Origin: Botryotinia globosa
Taxonomy: Eukaryota; Ascomycota; Leotiomycetes; Helotiales; Sclerotiniaceae
Length of the DNA stretch: 64,000 nt
Assembly: GCA_014898425.1 (NCBI GenBank)
Contig: RCSZ01000003.1
Span: 1 to 64,000, forward strand
Direction: 5' to 3'
Shown here: positions 23,304-35,458 of the stretch, piece by piece
Numbering within the stretch: the stretch's first letter is position 1
How the letters are laid out: each line of letters starts with the position of its first letter
Notes under the pieces: model-generated
Seen by the model: only the letters and a program-made list of their open reading frames with translations
Told to the model about the DNA's origin: nothing
Database searches by the model: none
Program-made: the position numbers and the translations under genes

Positions 23304-23900
23304 TCCGCGTAATTCAGATCTCATTCACTGTTATGAAGGTTATCCGGGTCTCATTCTCAAAGCATAAATTCTCAGGAGATTTCATTGGTAAATGTTTACT
23401 TTGTAGTTATTTTCATGATTTCAAACATGGTTATCGTTTCATTATCTCGAGCCAGGGTTACGAGGAACCCAGTTCGTTGGGGTAAGGACTTGAGAGGCTA
23501 ACGAAGATAATCAATTTGAACAAACCTCTCATAGCTTCAAATCAATATGCGAATATAATTTCACAAGGTGCAATGCGATGCAAGCTGGTTGGAGAGACCG
23601 CAGTGCAGTACTTCAATCATTCTCAAACTCCCCACTCTATTTCAACTGGTCATGGCATAAGAGATTGAATGTGATGTTTGCGTCCTATTGATACACTCTA
23701 TTAATGATAATAAAAGAGTATTCGAGTATGTTTAGTCATCTCTTGGTGTCTGAAAACTATCCCCAGATGTGATCCCATGTCATAGTTTCCGAGGGGCTCT
23801 GCTACCCCTAAATTTTGGATCCCCAGGATCACCACCCAAATGGTTGTCAATAGCTGACGACCTACCCTTGGGATATGGCTGAAGAAATATTTCAGGTTAA
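23304..23900. other. 3' flank of the ankyrin/CorA-like gene, no gene seen
   Basis: Unique-looking sequence without a frame longer than about 60 codons and without repeats that I can see. Confidence 0.5.
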
Positions 23901-23999
23901 GAAGTAATGGCTCATTACCTTGCAGTTGCCTCTGGTTGTATGGTAAGATAGAATCACTTCGTTGTCTTCAATCTTCTTGAAAGTGGGTGTTCCCTGTTA

Positions 24000-26720
24000 C
24001 CCAACAACGATCGAAATTTTTCATGCCATGTATAATTCTGCTCAAGCCAGCAAGTTTCGATGAAGTTTCGAAGCTCAAAGATTAATCATAGTACCCTTTG
24101 TTATTATACTCCTTGTTTTGAAACATTCTTGACGTTTCCTATTATTACGCAATGAATCCCGCTAATTACAACCTACAAAGATGTCGATGGTCTTGCATCC
24201 ATCAATTAATATTCAACTTATTCTGCTCTCTAAACTTTCCTCTGAGCTCCGGAATTCAATTCGCACTTTCCATTAGCCCCTGTGCATGGAATACAATTTC
24301 ACTCTCCTGTCTGCGTGTCTCTATTAGATTCAAACGATCAGAAACTTTCTGCTCAACATACCCACTTTTTGCCGACAAGAAAGCAATTTCCATCGTGGAA
24401 AGATTAAATAATTGGCATTTCCTAAACTTATTGGAAGTATTCATGTCCCTAACCTGTCGAGTAACCCTTATGGAAGCGGAACTGAATAGAACTGGCATCG
24501 GGTGGCCAGAATCAACATATGTGTCGGGAAACTGACATAAATGGAAAGCAGATTTGGATACTAATCATCATAGCTCGTAGAGTCATCATTGAAGACCTTT
24601 AATTGCCAGCTGGCAACCATTATGTAGGCAAGGCCCAAATTTGTACGCAGCCGTCAATGACAACATCAACAACGAATCATCCACGTTGCTTAAAAAGTCG
24701 AAGGCACACCCTGGTCTTTCAAGTGAAATTGTTTCTTTCATCATTTTCGTTCGACAACATTCAGTCAAATTGAACTATCAACGTCATATCGTTTTTGTTG
24801 GCTTTTTGATCTCTCGAGTCTGTTTCCCGTGTGCAAAATCTGCTACTTACATTCCGTCGCTTATGAGGTCAATGGTCGATGAGAATAGAGGTTATATTTA
24901 ATGCGCTCTGGGTCTGATTGCTAGGGAGAAGAATCTTCAGCAGGGGCAGTCGAAACGGTCAGAGGCATGATAATTGAAGACAAGGACCTTGGAAACAGGC
25001 TCTCGGTAGGTCAGCCCATATATTGGACTTCCTCAAACAAGCTAGTAGGGACTGGAGAGTCCAGTGATTTTCATTGAGGCTTTCTATCACTGATTAGTTT
25101 TCGGAGCCTAGAAACGAAATTTAGGGTTACTATTCCCAAGGCATCATTAGGATAAGTGAAACCGAAAACACGAGTATCATGATGAGTTGGAATGGAAACT
25201 ACGGTTACATAAAACTCACACTTGGCTTCGGAGGCAACCTTTGAATACATGCTTCATTCTGTGGATTCTTTCTTCAGCTGTCACTGAAAAAAATATTTCC
25301 TGTCGTCACCACTTTGTTGTAGTAATACGTGAAGGAATAAATAATATTGTAAAATTGTCATGAAGGCAAAAAGGGGACGCAAGAAGGAGAATATTAACAT
25401 GTCCTGCTCCAAGACCTATTTCCGAGTTATTTGAATGGAAGCAAATCGAACTGGTCAGTTATGACAAAACGAACTTTCGCTTCCTGCACCCGCACTTCAC
25501 TTCCAGGGAGGTCCATGGCAAAGTCGTTCATAAGATCTACTCATTCCTGACTCAACACTAGTTTTGAAAGACCTGAATAAAGATACAAGATACAAATAAT
25601 CTGCCTCCCTGACCGTCTTCATCATAATATAATTCATTCTCACCGTGTAACACAACTTCCAAACTCAACATTTCATTCTGCGTCCAAATAATCTTTGAAG
25701 CTAGAGCTCTGGATTGTTCATTTTTTGACGCAACCTATGATAACCACTATTCTTGTTTTCTGTGCCTTCCGTAGAACACAACTACGTGGACTCTGGCGGT
25801 AACAGATCAAGATGTGATGATACTAACCGTGCTATCTTTCTCAGATTCTTCATTTCCTTATGTAAATTTGTCATTTGTATCTCCTTTCTTATATAAACAC
25901 GGCCAAGTAAGCTATAAGATTCTCTCAGCTGTTTTTCTTTAGCCTCAAGGACAACTGACAGATTCTGTGGAGAAAAAAGTGACTGATCAAGATTGAATTA
26001 AATAGCTCATAACTGACTTCAAGCTTGCATGGTTGAAGTCCTGTTGATCGAATTCGCATCGTCATAATAGAATCACTGTGAATAAATCTCGGATTTTTTG
26101 CCCATACCTCAATATCAAAATGGGAATCGTGTGAGTATAAGCACAGACTACTTCTCCAGCTTCGCAACTCACTCTGAGCGATTTCAGAGCTGGAATTGAA
26201 TATTGTATCCTTGGTATTATAATTGAAAAGTTAGGACATTTTTATTTCATCCGCAATATCTTCAAGCACTGCGAAGATGCTCGGATGGTTTAATGAATTG
26301 AGTTCGATTTGACCAAGAAAAATTGCCCATTTGGTAAAGTCACAATAACTGATCAGTTTCCTCGTTCCCTGTCTTATCTCCAGTATTTGGCGTAATTTCA
26401 AGAACCTTCCATCGACGAATGATTTGAACGAGGGTGGTATTTGAGGGGATTGCTGTGATGAACAACTAAATTGCGCGTGAGCGTTCTGGCTCGTGAGCTC
26501 TTAGAAGATTAAATTTCAATTCAGTGGAGTCTTGGTGATATGCTTTGTTGAATGAGAAAATTCACAGGTACCAATCATAACAGTAAAAAGAAATTCCCCC
26601 ACGAAACTTTGATATTGTGCAACGAATCTAGACTCCGCTACGTCTTCACAATCACAAAACTCGGGGCCGTTCTTGTCAGCCTCGCTGCGGACATTTGATA
26701 CTGAGTCCTTCAGTCAACGC
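24000..26720 (-). pseudogene. Decayed or intron-rich minus-strand gene remnant
   Basis: Short blocks on the minus strand read like real protein, separated by stops and frame changes. Examples: about 26720-26560 (SNVRSEADKNGPEFCDCEDV, then AESRFVAQYQSFVGEF), 26467-26231 (ending FAVLEDIADEIKMS and TAA), about 26190-25925 (RSWRSSLCLYSHDSHFDIEV), about 25925-25780 (LRESYSLLGRVYIRKEIQMT), about 25735-25575 (ASKIIWTQNEMLSLEVVLHG) and about 25515-25415 (VQEAKVRFVITDQFDLLPF). I do not recognise the family. The spacing would allow some introns, but several blocks end in stops without good splice sites, so decay is likelier. The plus-strand frame at 24152-24535 is its shadow. Confidence 0.4.
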
Positions 26721-27153
26721 AAAAAAACCACAAAGGTCAAACAATGTCAAGGACTGGAAATATGAATCCATATTTCATCTCAGAGTCTGAACGGTGCAAT
26801 GAATGGCCTAGCTTAAACAGAAGATCTTGTTCCTTAAGGTCATTGCCGGAAGCATCTTAGGGTTGACCATCAAAAGGCTATTTGATGATACTTGAGGAGG
26901 TGGTGCGTCGAGAACTCGAGGCTCAGGCTTTATTGCTGACTTCAGTAATTGGACAGATTATCACAATGCAGGACTATATCAAGGTGGAAGAAAATAAGAA
27001 GTATGCTGACGCTAATTCTGTTCGAAGTACTTGCGGGCTTTTCGGTAATCCTATCTCCACAATGTCTTCAAGCAATAACGCGAAGGTTGGAAAGTCAGAA
27101 TTAGAAGTTGATCACCTCGCTGGACGACTCTAAAAGATAATAAATAAGAGGGA

Positions 27154-27601
27154 CAGTGTAGGCAATAGTATACTATAGTGAAACTGTGGCGCGTATTAGC
27201 ATATTGATATTGCAGCTAGTATGTATAAAAAGGAGATTATACCATTCTCGTATATATTCATATACTTAATGAATACTAATAATATACTGAAATACTGGAA
27301 TCCAATATAAAATATACATTCCTATCCAAATTAAATTAGAAATAAAGGGTTTCTATTCAATTTGAAATAAGGAATGGAATAGAAACCCCTTATTTCTAAC
27401 CTAATTTGGATAGGAATATATATTTTATATTGGATTCCAGTATTTCAATATATTGCTAATAGTATTGAATAACTAAATGATATTGAATATTTCCAGTAGT
27501 ATTGAATTCCATATCACGTACATACATATTTCGAAAAAATTCGATACACACTACTAAACTAACCCGTATACGAAATACGGGAAATACTATTGCCTACACT
27601 G
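27154..27601. mobile_element. hAT-type MITE with 8-bp target duplication
   Basis: 448 bp with perfect 18-bp inverted ends CAGTGTAGGCAATAGTAT, flanked on both sides by AAGAGGGA (27146-27153 and 27602-27609). An 8-bp duplication with ends starting CAGTG fits the hAT superfamily. The core (about 27283-27452) is itself a large inverted repeat: TACTGGAATCCAATATAAAA on the left is mirrored on the right. There is no open frame, so it is non-autonomous. It looks little mutated, which suggests a fairly recent insertion. Confidence 0.92.
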
Positions 27602-27609
27602 AAGAGGGA

Positions 27610-28560
27610 GATATGAGAGACGTAGAAAATGCATGGGTTAGTGAAGTCCGCTGTCCTCTCGACTGAAGGAAATCTCCTTCGAGATCAGAGGATTTCTGGG
27701 TCTAGTATTAGCATTGTACCAACGGCTTTTCTTCTTCATAAGGTCCATTCACAATTCCAGTCTTTTGAACACAAATTCGGGTTTTCTAAAGGTTCTCATA
27801 TTTGCCGCACGGCTTTCCGATACTCTTCTCTTCCATAGTCCCTTTTTCCCTATTTCAGGCGGCAAATCTCGTGAATCGATAGTTTTTAATGGTACCGGTG
27901 CTAGTTCTCTTCTGCTTTCCAAGGTCATAGAACTCGATTATATATTTGGTAACACATCATGAAGTCACTTTGTTGAAGCACCGCATTTTGGAAGGTATAG
28001 CATTAGCAGTCCATGATCAAGTGAAGAAATGCAGCTCCTTGAACCTGGTCATAATCCATCTTACGATATGCATGATCGAGCCTAATCCACATGGTGAGGA
28101 TGCATCATTAATGGTATGTTTCCGCGATTCTCTAAGACCAAGCTATATCGTGAACTCGTAAGACGGATGTATCACCATTGTTAGCACGCGTCACGAGATC
28201 TATAAAATAGCTTTGTTCGAATTCGGGGGCTTAAGATCGCAGATTCTCGAGGCCTTCTTGCAACTTGGTCATTTGAGAAAACCTACAAGTCCTCTACCTC
28301 ACTTTTTTTTTTCAATCTTTTGTCGCAAGAGACCAACTACTTTGGATTGTAGGACATTGGATCCTCGTGAATAATGGAGCACTACTTCAAAAAGAGATCT
28401 GGAACTGGGAAGTGAAGAACGGTGAACACTTACTAATGGACCATCACCGGAAACGTCTATTTTTTCAATCTTGTGCTTCGCTCTCCGCTTTTGTCATTTA
28501 ATGACTGTTCATGCAGACTTGTGGACCATAGTCGGAACAAGACATAAATTCTTCGCAAGT
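27610..28560. other. Non-coding or decayed stretch before the HET remnant
   Basis: Several 60-80-codon frames on the plus strand (27629-27838, 27714-27962, 27946-28161) overlap in different frames, with no domain I can name. They could be decayed upstream parts of the HET-type gene that follows or of another lost gene. Confidence 0.4.
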
Positions 28561-28569
28561 CTGAACCCT

Positions 28570-30042
28570 AAGGTCAATGGCCAGAGGAGCTATACTCTGA
28601 GCCATGGATCGCTTGGCCAGAAGCTCCAATACGATGCTCTCTCCTACACTCGATGCAATGGGACTAATGTACTGACCTAGAAAAAGACTATCATTTTTGA
28701 TGGATATGTCAACTCATTGATGAAGGACTTCAAGTCAGTCTTGATCCAATTCTTCACTGGCGAAGATAATAGGGCAGTTCAGGTTGATATTTTTTATATG
28801 AAGCACGAGTATATTCCGGAGTGAATAAACATGTTGCAAGGATGAGAGATATACGCCATAAGACGGTGGGTTCGTTGACATGGCTAGGAGAAGAGCACAA
28901 TGAACCCACGAGATGCGCAAAATACTGCGCATAGTAGAGTGGATCTAGCCAACAGATCCTTGCGAAGCTTCTCTCGAATTGTGTTTTATAGGATAGCCAT
29001 ATATTCCTCCAAATTGCCAGGGAGTATTGCTCACAGAGGTCTTGGATGATAGAAGAAGTTTTTCCAGCCAAGCGAGTGGTCCTACACCATGGAAGCGACT
29101 CTATGCCGTGGAAGAATACGGATAGCATTCTTGAGGAACTGGATCAAGATGACCTCCTCATAGCAGATGTATTCTATAGAATCATGTTTGGGCACCTCTG
29201 AGAGTGATTTCTCAAAATTAGACCCAGTCTAATAGTACAGAAGAACGATATCAACGAGGAAAATCTTACAACTTTACACCAAACACTCATTTGCCATCAA
29301 CTCGAAAGAGCCACAGACCCACGAGATAAAGCTTACAGCCTGCTCGTAATGGTCTCCTCTGATATAAAGACCGGGTCGCCCCCCACTACTCCCTCGAACC
29401 GCGCGCTTTCTTCCGAAACACCTCCACATTCATTGTTATTGAAGAAAAAGATCTCAGCCTCCATTCCTTGAATATAGCTTCTGATACCGCAAGATCTTTC
29501 ATTGTTTCCGAATGGGTAAATGAAGGTATAGCAGATAAGATCCGAATGGACTGTGTTGATTACCCCACAATACCTTAAGCATTTCAAGAACCTACAGCGT
29601 CATCGATACCCGCGTGCTCCTAAATCATATTTTGGCGCCAAGGGTATTCGCCTTGGGCCTGTCATTGATGCCGGCCATGAATTCACTGAACTCTTCTCCA
29701 GATAAATTCAACTCCATTCCTGCTCCCAACAGCTTATGCCAACAACCGCTGTTCTTCTATTCCGCATGCCGTCAAGATATTATGGCAAGTCAAGCATTTG
29801 TAGGTATTATCAACCATAGTAGTTTCCATGGATTAATTCCGTATCCAGCCCCATAGAAGATCAAGGAATTCCAAAAGTTGACACTGGCGGATATAAAAAT
29901 CACTCCATATAAAAGTCTGGGATCAGACTTTGTGCCATATTTCGGGAGATTTGGAAAAGTCGGTCACCTAGAGAGAAAAAAGAAATATTGGGATGGTATG
30001 CACCTTTTATTGTGAGTTGTAGAAACGCAAAATATGATGGCG
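28570..30042 (+). pseudogene. HET-domain (heterokaryon incompatibility) pseudogene
   Basis: Landmarks of the fungal HET domain appear in order on the plus strand: YDALSYT (28630-28650, matching the YeALSYtWG start of the domain), VDIFYMKHEYIPE where VDAICINQ..IPE is usual, HVARMRDI (28830-28853), TWLGEEHNEP (28878-28907), WMIEEVFPAKRVVLHHG (about 29045-29095, matching the WiiQEv motif) and ATDPRDKAYSLL (29313-29345, matching DPRDKiyaLLG). The first motifs lie in a different frame from the rest, and the shared frame contains several stops (for example near 28929 and 29200). The gene is therefore dead. HET proteins trigger cell death when unlike hyphae fuse. A solo LTR sits just downstream. Confidence 0.8.
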
Positions 30043-30047
30043 AGTAC

Positions 30048-30239
30048 TGTTGTAACACGTGACTAGATCACGTTCTCACCCCACTTTCGCACGAAGTGAG
30101 ATGTGGGGTAGACCGTGTATATAGCTTAGCAATATAGCTTAGCAATGCCCCCTTTGACGAAGAGGGCAGACTTTAATTCAATACTATTTAACCCTATATG
30201 CTTTTTGTGTATACACCACCTTACTAGGTCAACCCAACA
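30048..30239 (+). mobile_element. Solo LTR (192 bp) with 5-bp target duplication
   Basis: Starts TGTTGTAACACGTGACTAGA, ends GGTCAACCCAACA and is flanked by AGTAC on both sides (30043-30047 and 30240-30244). TG...CA ends and a 5-bp duplication are typical of LTR retrotransposons. The sequence differs from the 170-bp family, so this is a second element family. It lacks strong RIP changes. Strand is chosen by the TG...CA reading and is uncertain. Confidence 0.88.
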
Positions 30240-30244
30240 AGTAC

Positions 30245-31341
30245 ATAATGAATGTGGGAGATTTATTCTAGTAAGGATATATGAGGGGGGGAAGATTGAT
30301 ACCTGGAGATGGTACCGAAAGAACTATTTGAGTAAGCCCGTATCAGTTTACTTGATCCTGTTGGCAAGTCTTTCTCAGAGTTCTGAATGATACATAAGCT
30401 TTCCATCCACAGCTTTCGAAGACAGAAGTAGACGTTAGCATTGATTACCTACCTCATTGAAAATCTTAAACAGGTCATTCCGAAACGGCTGCTTTCTACA
30501 TGAGGCCAAAATACTTGAACCAAGGCGATCTGGGATGAAATTGCCTGACAAATAACTGATTATTGCGTATTGAGTGACATGTTCGACTTTGTAGACTAGA
30601 ACAAAATGAGGGTGTAAATGTTGTACTTTACACTGCCAATCAGTCATGAGAGTAATCAACTGGTACTGGCACGATGACAGGCTTTGCGGCTACGTTCTTT
30701 TATTCCTTGCCACCAAGCTCCTTTGAATGGCCAATCTCCCCACTCGGCAATTTTGAAGTGCAATGTATGTTAACTATTCTCTGCCCTCACTCCTCTTCTC
30801 CTGTAAGGAAACTTGCCTACAGCGCCAAGGGAGTTGTCCTTTTCGATGATCGTTTGTATTCAGGTTCAAACCTAAAAGTTAGACTTTGGAAGGGGATATT
30901 CATTAAATGCTTCTGGGGGGGCAACTGACTGTTGGGATACTCTTGCTGCAGTAAACACATAATTTTGTCGACAAGTGTTTGTACATAACCTCGGGAGCTC
31001 AAAAGCGAGTGCGGTGTTGACGGATTTGTACATGTGGATTTGTCCCTCAATTCATTCACGATACACTCTTTTCACTCAAAGCGCCGACATTGGACTCGCA
31101 TCGTCAGTCATTTAATTTTTTCAAGAAAAGCTATGTCCAGTCTATCAAGGCATTCCAGAGATAAAGTGATTTGGCCTATAATTAAAAGAATTTATTGCGA
31201 CTTGTGCCATGAAAAGTCGAACGGGACTGGACTTAACCCCGTCTTTTCTTTCATTATAAGATCTATCGTCTTTTCTTCTCGATTTCTCTGCTATTCAAGT
31301 AACGTCCCTGAATTGGCTTCTTCTCACTTGTATTCCACATG
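30245..31341. other. Intergenic stretch without a supported gene
   Basis: Overlapping short frames on both strands, none with a recognisable domain. It may hold the decayed end of the HET-type gene and the 3' flank of the F-box-like gene (minus strand, ending at 31342). Confidence 0.45.
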
Positions 31342-32526
31342 CTATCTGACTGATGACTTTGCCTCGTCTTCGAGGCACAAACCGAACTCGATCCAACCAT
31401 TCTTGACTCTGCCCAACATGTCCACTTCTTCAAGGTATTGGTCTAGGTTCGCGTGCTCCCTCTCAGAACTTTCAATCTCAGCAATGAATACCTCTAATTC
31501 ATCAATGATATGCTGATCCACTTCGGCCTGCTCTATCTCAGCTCTTCGCAATTCATCTTCTAAAACCCTGTCTGCTTTCTTGCTGACAGTCTGTTTACAT
31601 CCTATCAAAGATTCTTCATTATTGATACCATTCGTGTCCAGTGCGATGGTCCATATCTCTGAGTGATCTTCAATCTCGTTCAGGCTGGAAGAAGATTCCA
31701 ATGAACGTAGTCTTCGCCGTTCGCCGTAGGTCATTGCTCTCTCCCATCCCCACCCTCTGCGTTTATATTTTTCAATGGTATCTTCAAGGTTCCCATTGGG
31801 TATGGAATATGGATTACCGGTCCCCTTAAGTTCGTAGGTAGTTCTTTCGATGAAGTTTGAATGAGGAAAGATCGAGTAAGCCAAGTTCCACGAGATAACG
31901 TTCATAACAACCGTATGGTTGAAGCCATTTATGATTGCTTTCCAAGGAGTATCAGTTGTAAATATCAATTGGATTTGAAGTGGCCTCTCTTCAGTAAGGT
32001 TTGTCTTGAGGTATGTTTTGACCTATTTTCATATAAGCACATGTTGAAAGTTTGTGGCTGAGATACTAAATACCTCTAAGATATCTGACAAGTGGCCTGC
32101 ATAAGCATGCAAGTCATTATCTTCATCCTCTTTTGCAGCCTGTAGGTTGTAGCCTTCGCTGTTGACTAAATGCTCGTCAAGTTGATCGTGGCTTCCTGAA
32201 TCATCCGAGCCATTCACGTAGATATCTAGGTCGGATTCTTTCCAAAATCTCCTTTCAAAAAATTGCAAGGCAAAGCTTCCAGATATAACAGCATTGTATG
32301 TAGCCAACTTTGATCGGAATGTGATAGGGTCCTCAATAAATCGTTTGAGTTGACGATTAATATTCCATTGAGTTTTGAAAAGCGATTCAAATAATGGAGA
32401 AAGCTGTTTAGTAGTCGCTCGGAGCAGTAAAATTTCATTAGGATCCAAATGGGTACAGATGTTGTCGAAGATAGGATAACATAGGAAGATATCTTCCCAG
32501 GTGGATGATAGATTAGATTCGGGCAT
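31342..32526 (-). CDS. F-box-like / nucleotidyltransferase-fold-like protein
   Basis: Two exons on the minus strand, 32526-32074 and 32022-31342, joined in phase by a 51-bp intron (donor GTATTT), give 377 residues. The N-terminus (WEDIFLCYPIFDNICTHLDPNEILLLRATTK, residues ~10-40) resembles an F-box, the segment that binds Skp1 in SCF ubiquitin ligases. It is followed by ISGSFALQFFERRFWKESDL and then DIYV (residues ~82-104), a GS...DLD pattern like the metal-binding signature of nucleotidyltransferase-fold proteins. The middle part includes DTPWKAIINGFNHTVVMNVI. The C-terminal ~100 residues are charged and Glu-rich, probably helical. Many fungal genomes carry families of such proteins with unknown role. 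The gene appears intact. Substrate and activity cannot be stated. Confidence 0.75.
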
Positions 32527-33518
32527 TCTGTTTGTAGGTAGACTTTGATGAAAATATGTTCTTGGGTCTTTGAACTTTTCGGTAGATTTTGAATGTTGAA
32601 TGTTTTCGAGTAACTATGATGAAAGGGTTTTTGATCCTTTATAACCAGATATTTAATGAAGCACGGCACAGTATACAAGAGAGAGAATTACGCTAATGGA
32701 GTGACTGCCGTACGACATAAATGAAAAATGAGTCCAAAAGGAATGATGTAGAATAGAAGCAAAGATTTTTGAATGCCGTACACGATATATAACCTGCATA
32801 TGCTCAATGATCCAACCTACCCCAACATAATACCACAAAGTGTGCGGTAGCTTCTTATATTAGTATCGGAGCCGGTTGTAACAGTAGATGAAGAAATCTT
32901 GTAAGTAGCACTGCCTCGAATTGTCAAAAGATATGAATGTTGAATGAAACATTTCTGAGGGACGTGAGCTTGATTTGACACTGAAATACCTAGGTAGTAA
33001 GCCAGCGAAGGGGGGGGAGGGTCATCAATCATGTGACTGGTGGGTGGAGCATTAGAGGCTGAGTTGGTCTCAACTGACAGGTAATCTTACCTAGGTAAAG
33101 CTGGAGCCTGATCACGATCATGATAATATAATAATCCATGGATCTCTATCAAACATTCTCACGTCACCTGATTGTCCTGGCAAACTTTTCATGGCCAGAA
33201 TTCAGATGCATGAGGGAATCACTGAATGTAGTCCACCAGGTCCACCATATGAGAAAGTAGCGAATGCTGTGACATATGCCTAGGTACCTAGGTATTGATG
33301 GCAATCCAATAATTTCGGTGAACAGACTGAGGGGTTCTGTTTCGTTGATTCGCGCCAACGTTGTCTGTTTATGTATAAGCACCTCTTTCAAGTCATGCGT
33401 CCGCTACCCACGAGTAGTGCTGGTGGTATAAGGTCGTTCATTTCATGACTATGAATTTACCTCTGGGATTTGGTTTTGGGGTAATTTTGGGGTAAAGGTG
33501 AGACAGTGAGAGTCAATT
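32527..33518. other. Upstream region of the F-box-like gene, no gene seen
   Basis: No frame beyond about 75 codons. Contains several CCTAGGTA words (about 32990-33300), a motif scattered through this window's intergenic DNA. Confidence 0.5.
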
Positions 33519-34107
33519 CTACCCATCTGAAGATGCCATACCATGCTCTTCGTCAGCAAAGCCATATAAACCCTTGACTTTGAGATACTGAAACGTAACT
33601 CTCATCAGACGGAGTTTAATTGGAGAGACATCAAGGTTAAGAAGAAGAGGAATTCGAGAGGAAAGACCATCAAGGCGAAACTTCGGCCCACCTTCCCGGT
33701 ATGTATCCAACGGTACCATGTCATATTCGAGGGCCTACCGACTAATGAGTAGATATAGAATGAGGACTCTCTTATGATAAGAATGTAACCTGCTCTTCAT
33801 CTTGTTGAATAAAACGATACTCGGATCGATATACTTAGGTATTTGATATTCAATAACAGGGCACTCATGATCAATACCTTCATAGACAGACCTTGATGAG
33901 CCAACGAAGATGGTCGCACCATCGTTTTTATCGATGAGCATGGATCACTACAAGCATCGCTGCATCACCTCATTCATTTCAATGTCACCAAAACAGAACC
34001 ATATCACAAGGAACACGTTGATTTTGAAGTATTTGAGGGTATTTTCATTAGAGTCCTGCGACAGCAGCTTCAACTCTAAGGTGTTATCAAGATCGTGATC
34101 CTCCATC
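33519..34107 (-). CDS. Uncertain small gene or remnant, minus strand
   Basis: Three coding-like blocks lie in a row on the minus strand. The first is a start at 34107 (MEDHDLDNTLELKLLSQDSN, continuing to about 33950). The second is 33941-33735 (MLIDKNDGATIFVGSSRS...). The third ends at 33519 (ALEYDMVPLDTYREGGPKFR... to a stop). The junctions do not resolve cleanly: the second block is preceded by TAG TGA in its own frame, and no acceptor gives a perfect join to the third. It may be a gene with a frame error, or a remnant. No known domain. Confidence 0.35.
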
Positions 34108-34109
34108 GT

Positions 34110-35458
34110 CTATCAAGACTGCCGAAAACACCAAGTACTTTGACACCATACCAAAGAAAACAAGCTGCAAATAAGATACGGAAACTCCAATATCTGCGAA
34201 CAGCAAGACCAGGAAAACCCAGACCAAAAAATAATTCGAATTCCGAATAAATCCTCCAGTACCTGCAGAGCCATTGTTTCCTGCCAGGATTTACACCATT
34301 TTTGACCCATCGACATCGAATCCGTCCATTCATCCTCTCGAACACCCCTTCTCAAAACCCTTCTCAAATCGCAAAGCCCTTCCCATTTTCCGAGTAATCT
34401 TATCGCCATAACTCCACCACAGTGTCGTCAACCAATTTCAGTAACCATTGGAGAACTCCAGCTCGAGAGCAATCATTTCTGCAAAATTTCAACTCCTCCA
34501 GTGATTTTTTCCTTCATTCCTCCATTTCACCATAAAGTCATAAGCATTTCAGGTTAGATCATTGCATAAGAGTAGCTCCTTACCTAAGGGAACGTCTCGT
34601 TGCAATTTCGCCGCCGCTTTCATTGATGCTGGTAGGAGAATAAACCCGTGTATGAAAATAAGTCCTCGCCAAAGGAAATATCTACCTTCTAGGTTTCTTC
34701 TCCTATAGTCTTCTGTTGATTGGAAGATTACGACAGGCATGAGATTAGTTCCTTGCCTAAGGGAGCATTTCATGCTGTGTTGCCTCCGCATGATAAAGTT
34801 TTTGATAAAGTTTTTGATAGAAATGGTATGTCAGCATGAGTGCAGCCTCGCCAAAGGAAGCATCCATCTTTCACATTTCCTCCTATCATAGACCTTCAAG
34901 GAGGGAGAACAAAGTCTATTATGTTAAACTATCCCTTGCCTAAGGGGATGAGTAAAACCTGATTTCGTTCATCCCAATCATGGTGCGTCGTCGTGTAAAT
35001 GCTGGTGTTGAGGTGTTGGAAGGAAAGAACTAAAAGTCGAAAAAAATTGTCGGTGTAGAGAAGTTGTGAGAATGATTCCTCGTTGATTTGTCGTCGGAAT
35101 ATAGAAAGTAGGAGAATTCATCATTAGGATCATCGAGAAAAGATAACCTACAAAGAATTCACACAAATACTTCATTATTGAAGACGCGTCCGCCTTCTCA
35201 GAAAGTTTCATGCAAATTCGATGCGGATTATTCAGGATCAGATGATGATTCTCAGTTGTTTTGAGAACGTCAGATTGGGGTCACTCGAAGTGTTGTTAGG
35301 ACCATTTGAAAGGGTCGCCGCCCTCGCAAAGAATACAATCAAGCCCGAAGAATAGAAAACCAGAACAACATGTAAATACAGAAAGTTGTGCTTCTTTGAC
35401 GGCCCATAAGCTTAAAGCAAGTATGGTGCAGTAAGAACTTGTCAAAATCCCTTGAGAT
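34110..35458. repeat. Intergenic stretch with a diverged ~180-bp repeat
   Basis: The word CCTTRCCTAAGGGA recurs at about 34578, 34750 and 34926, and CCTCGCCAAAGGAA at about 34665 and 34848. They alternate, so about two and a half diverged copies of a ~175-185-bp unit cover 34560-34960. Both words are near-palindromic. No gene is supported. Overlapping minus-strand frames at 34076-34409 lack domains. Confidence 0.6.

Noticed and set aside
24152..24535. 127-codon plus-strand gene
   Set aside because: No domain; it overlaps minus-strand coding-like blocks and has no start or splice support.
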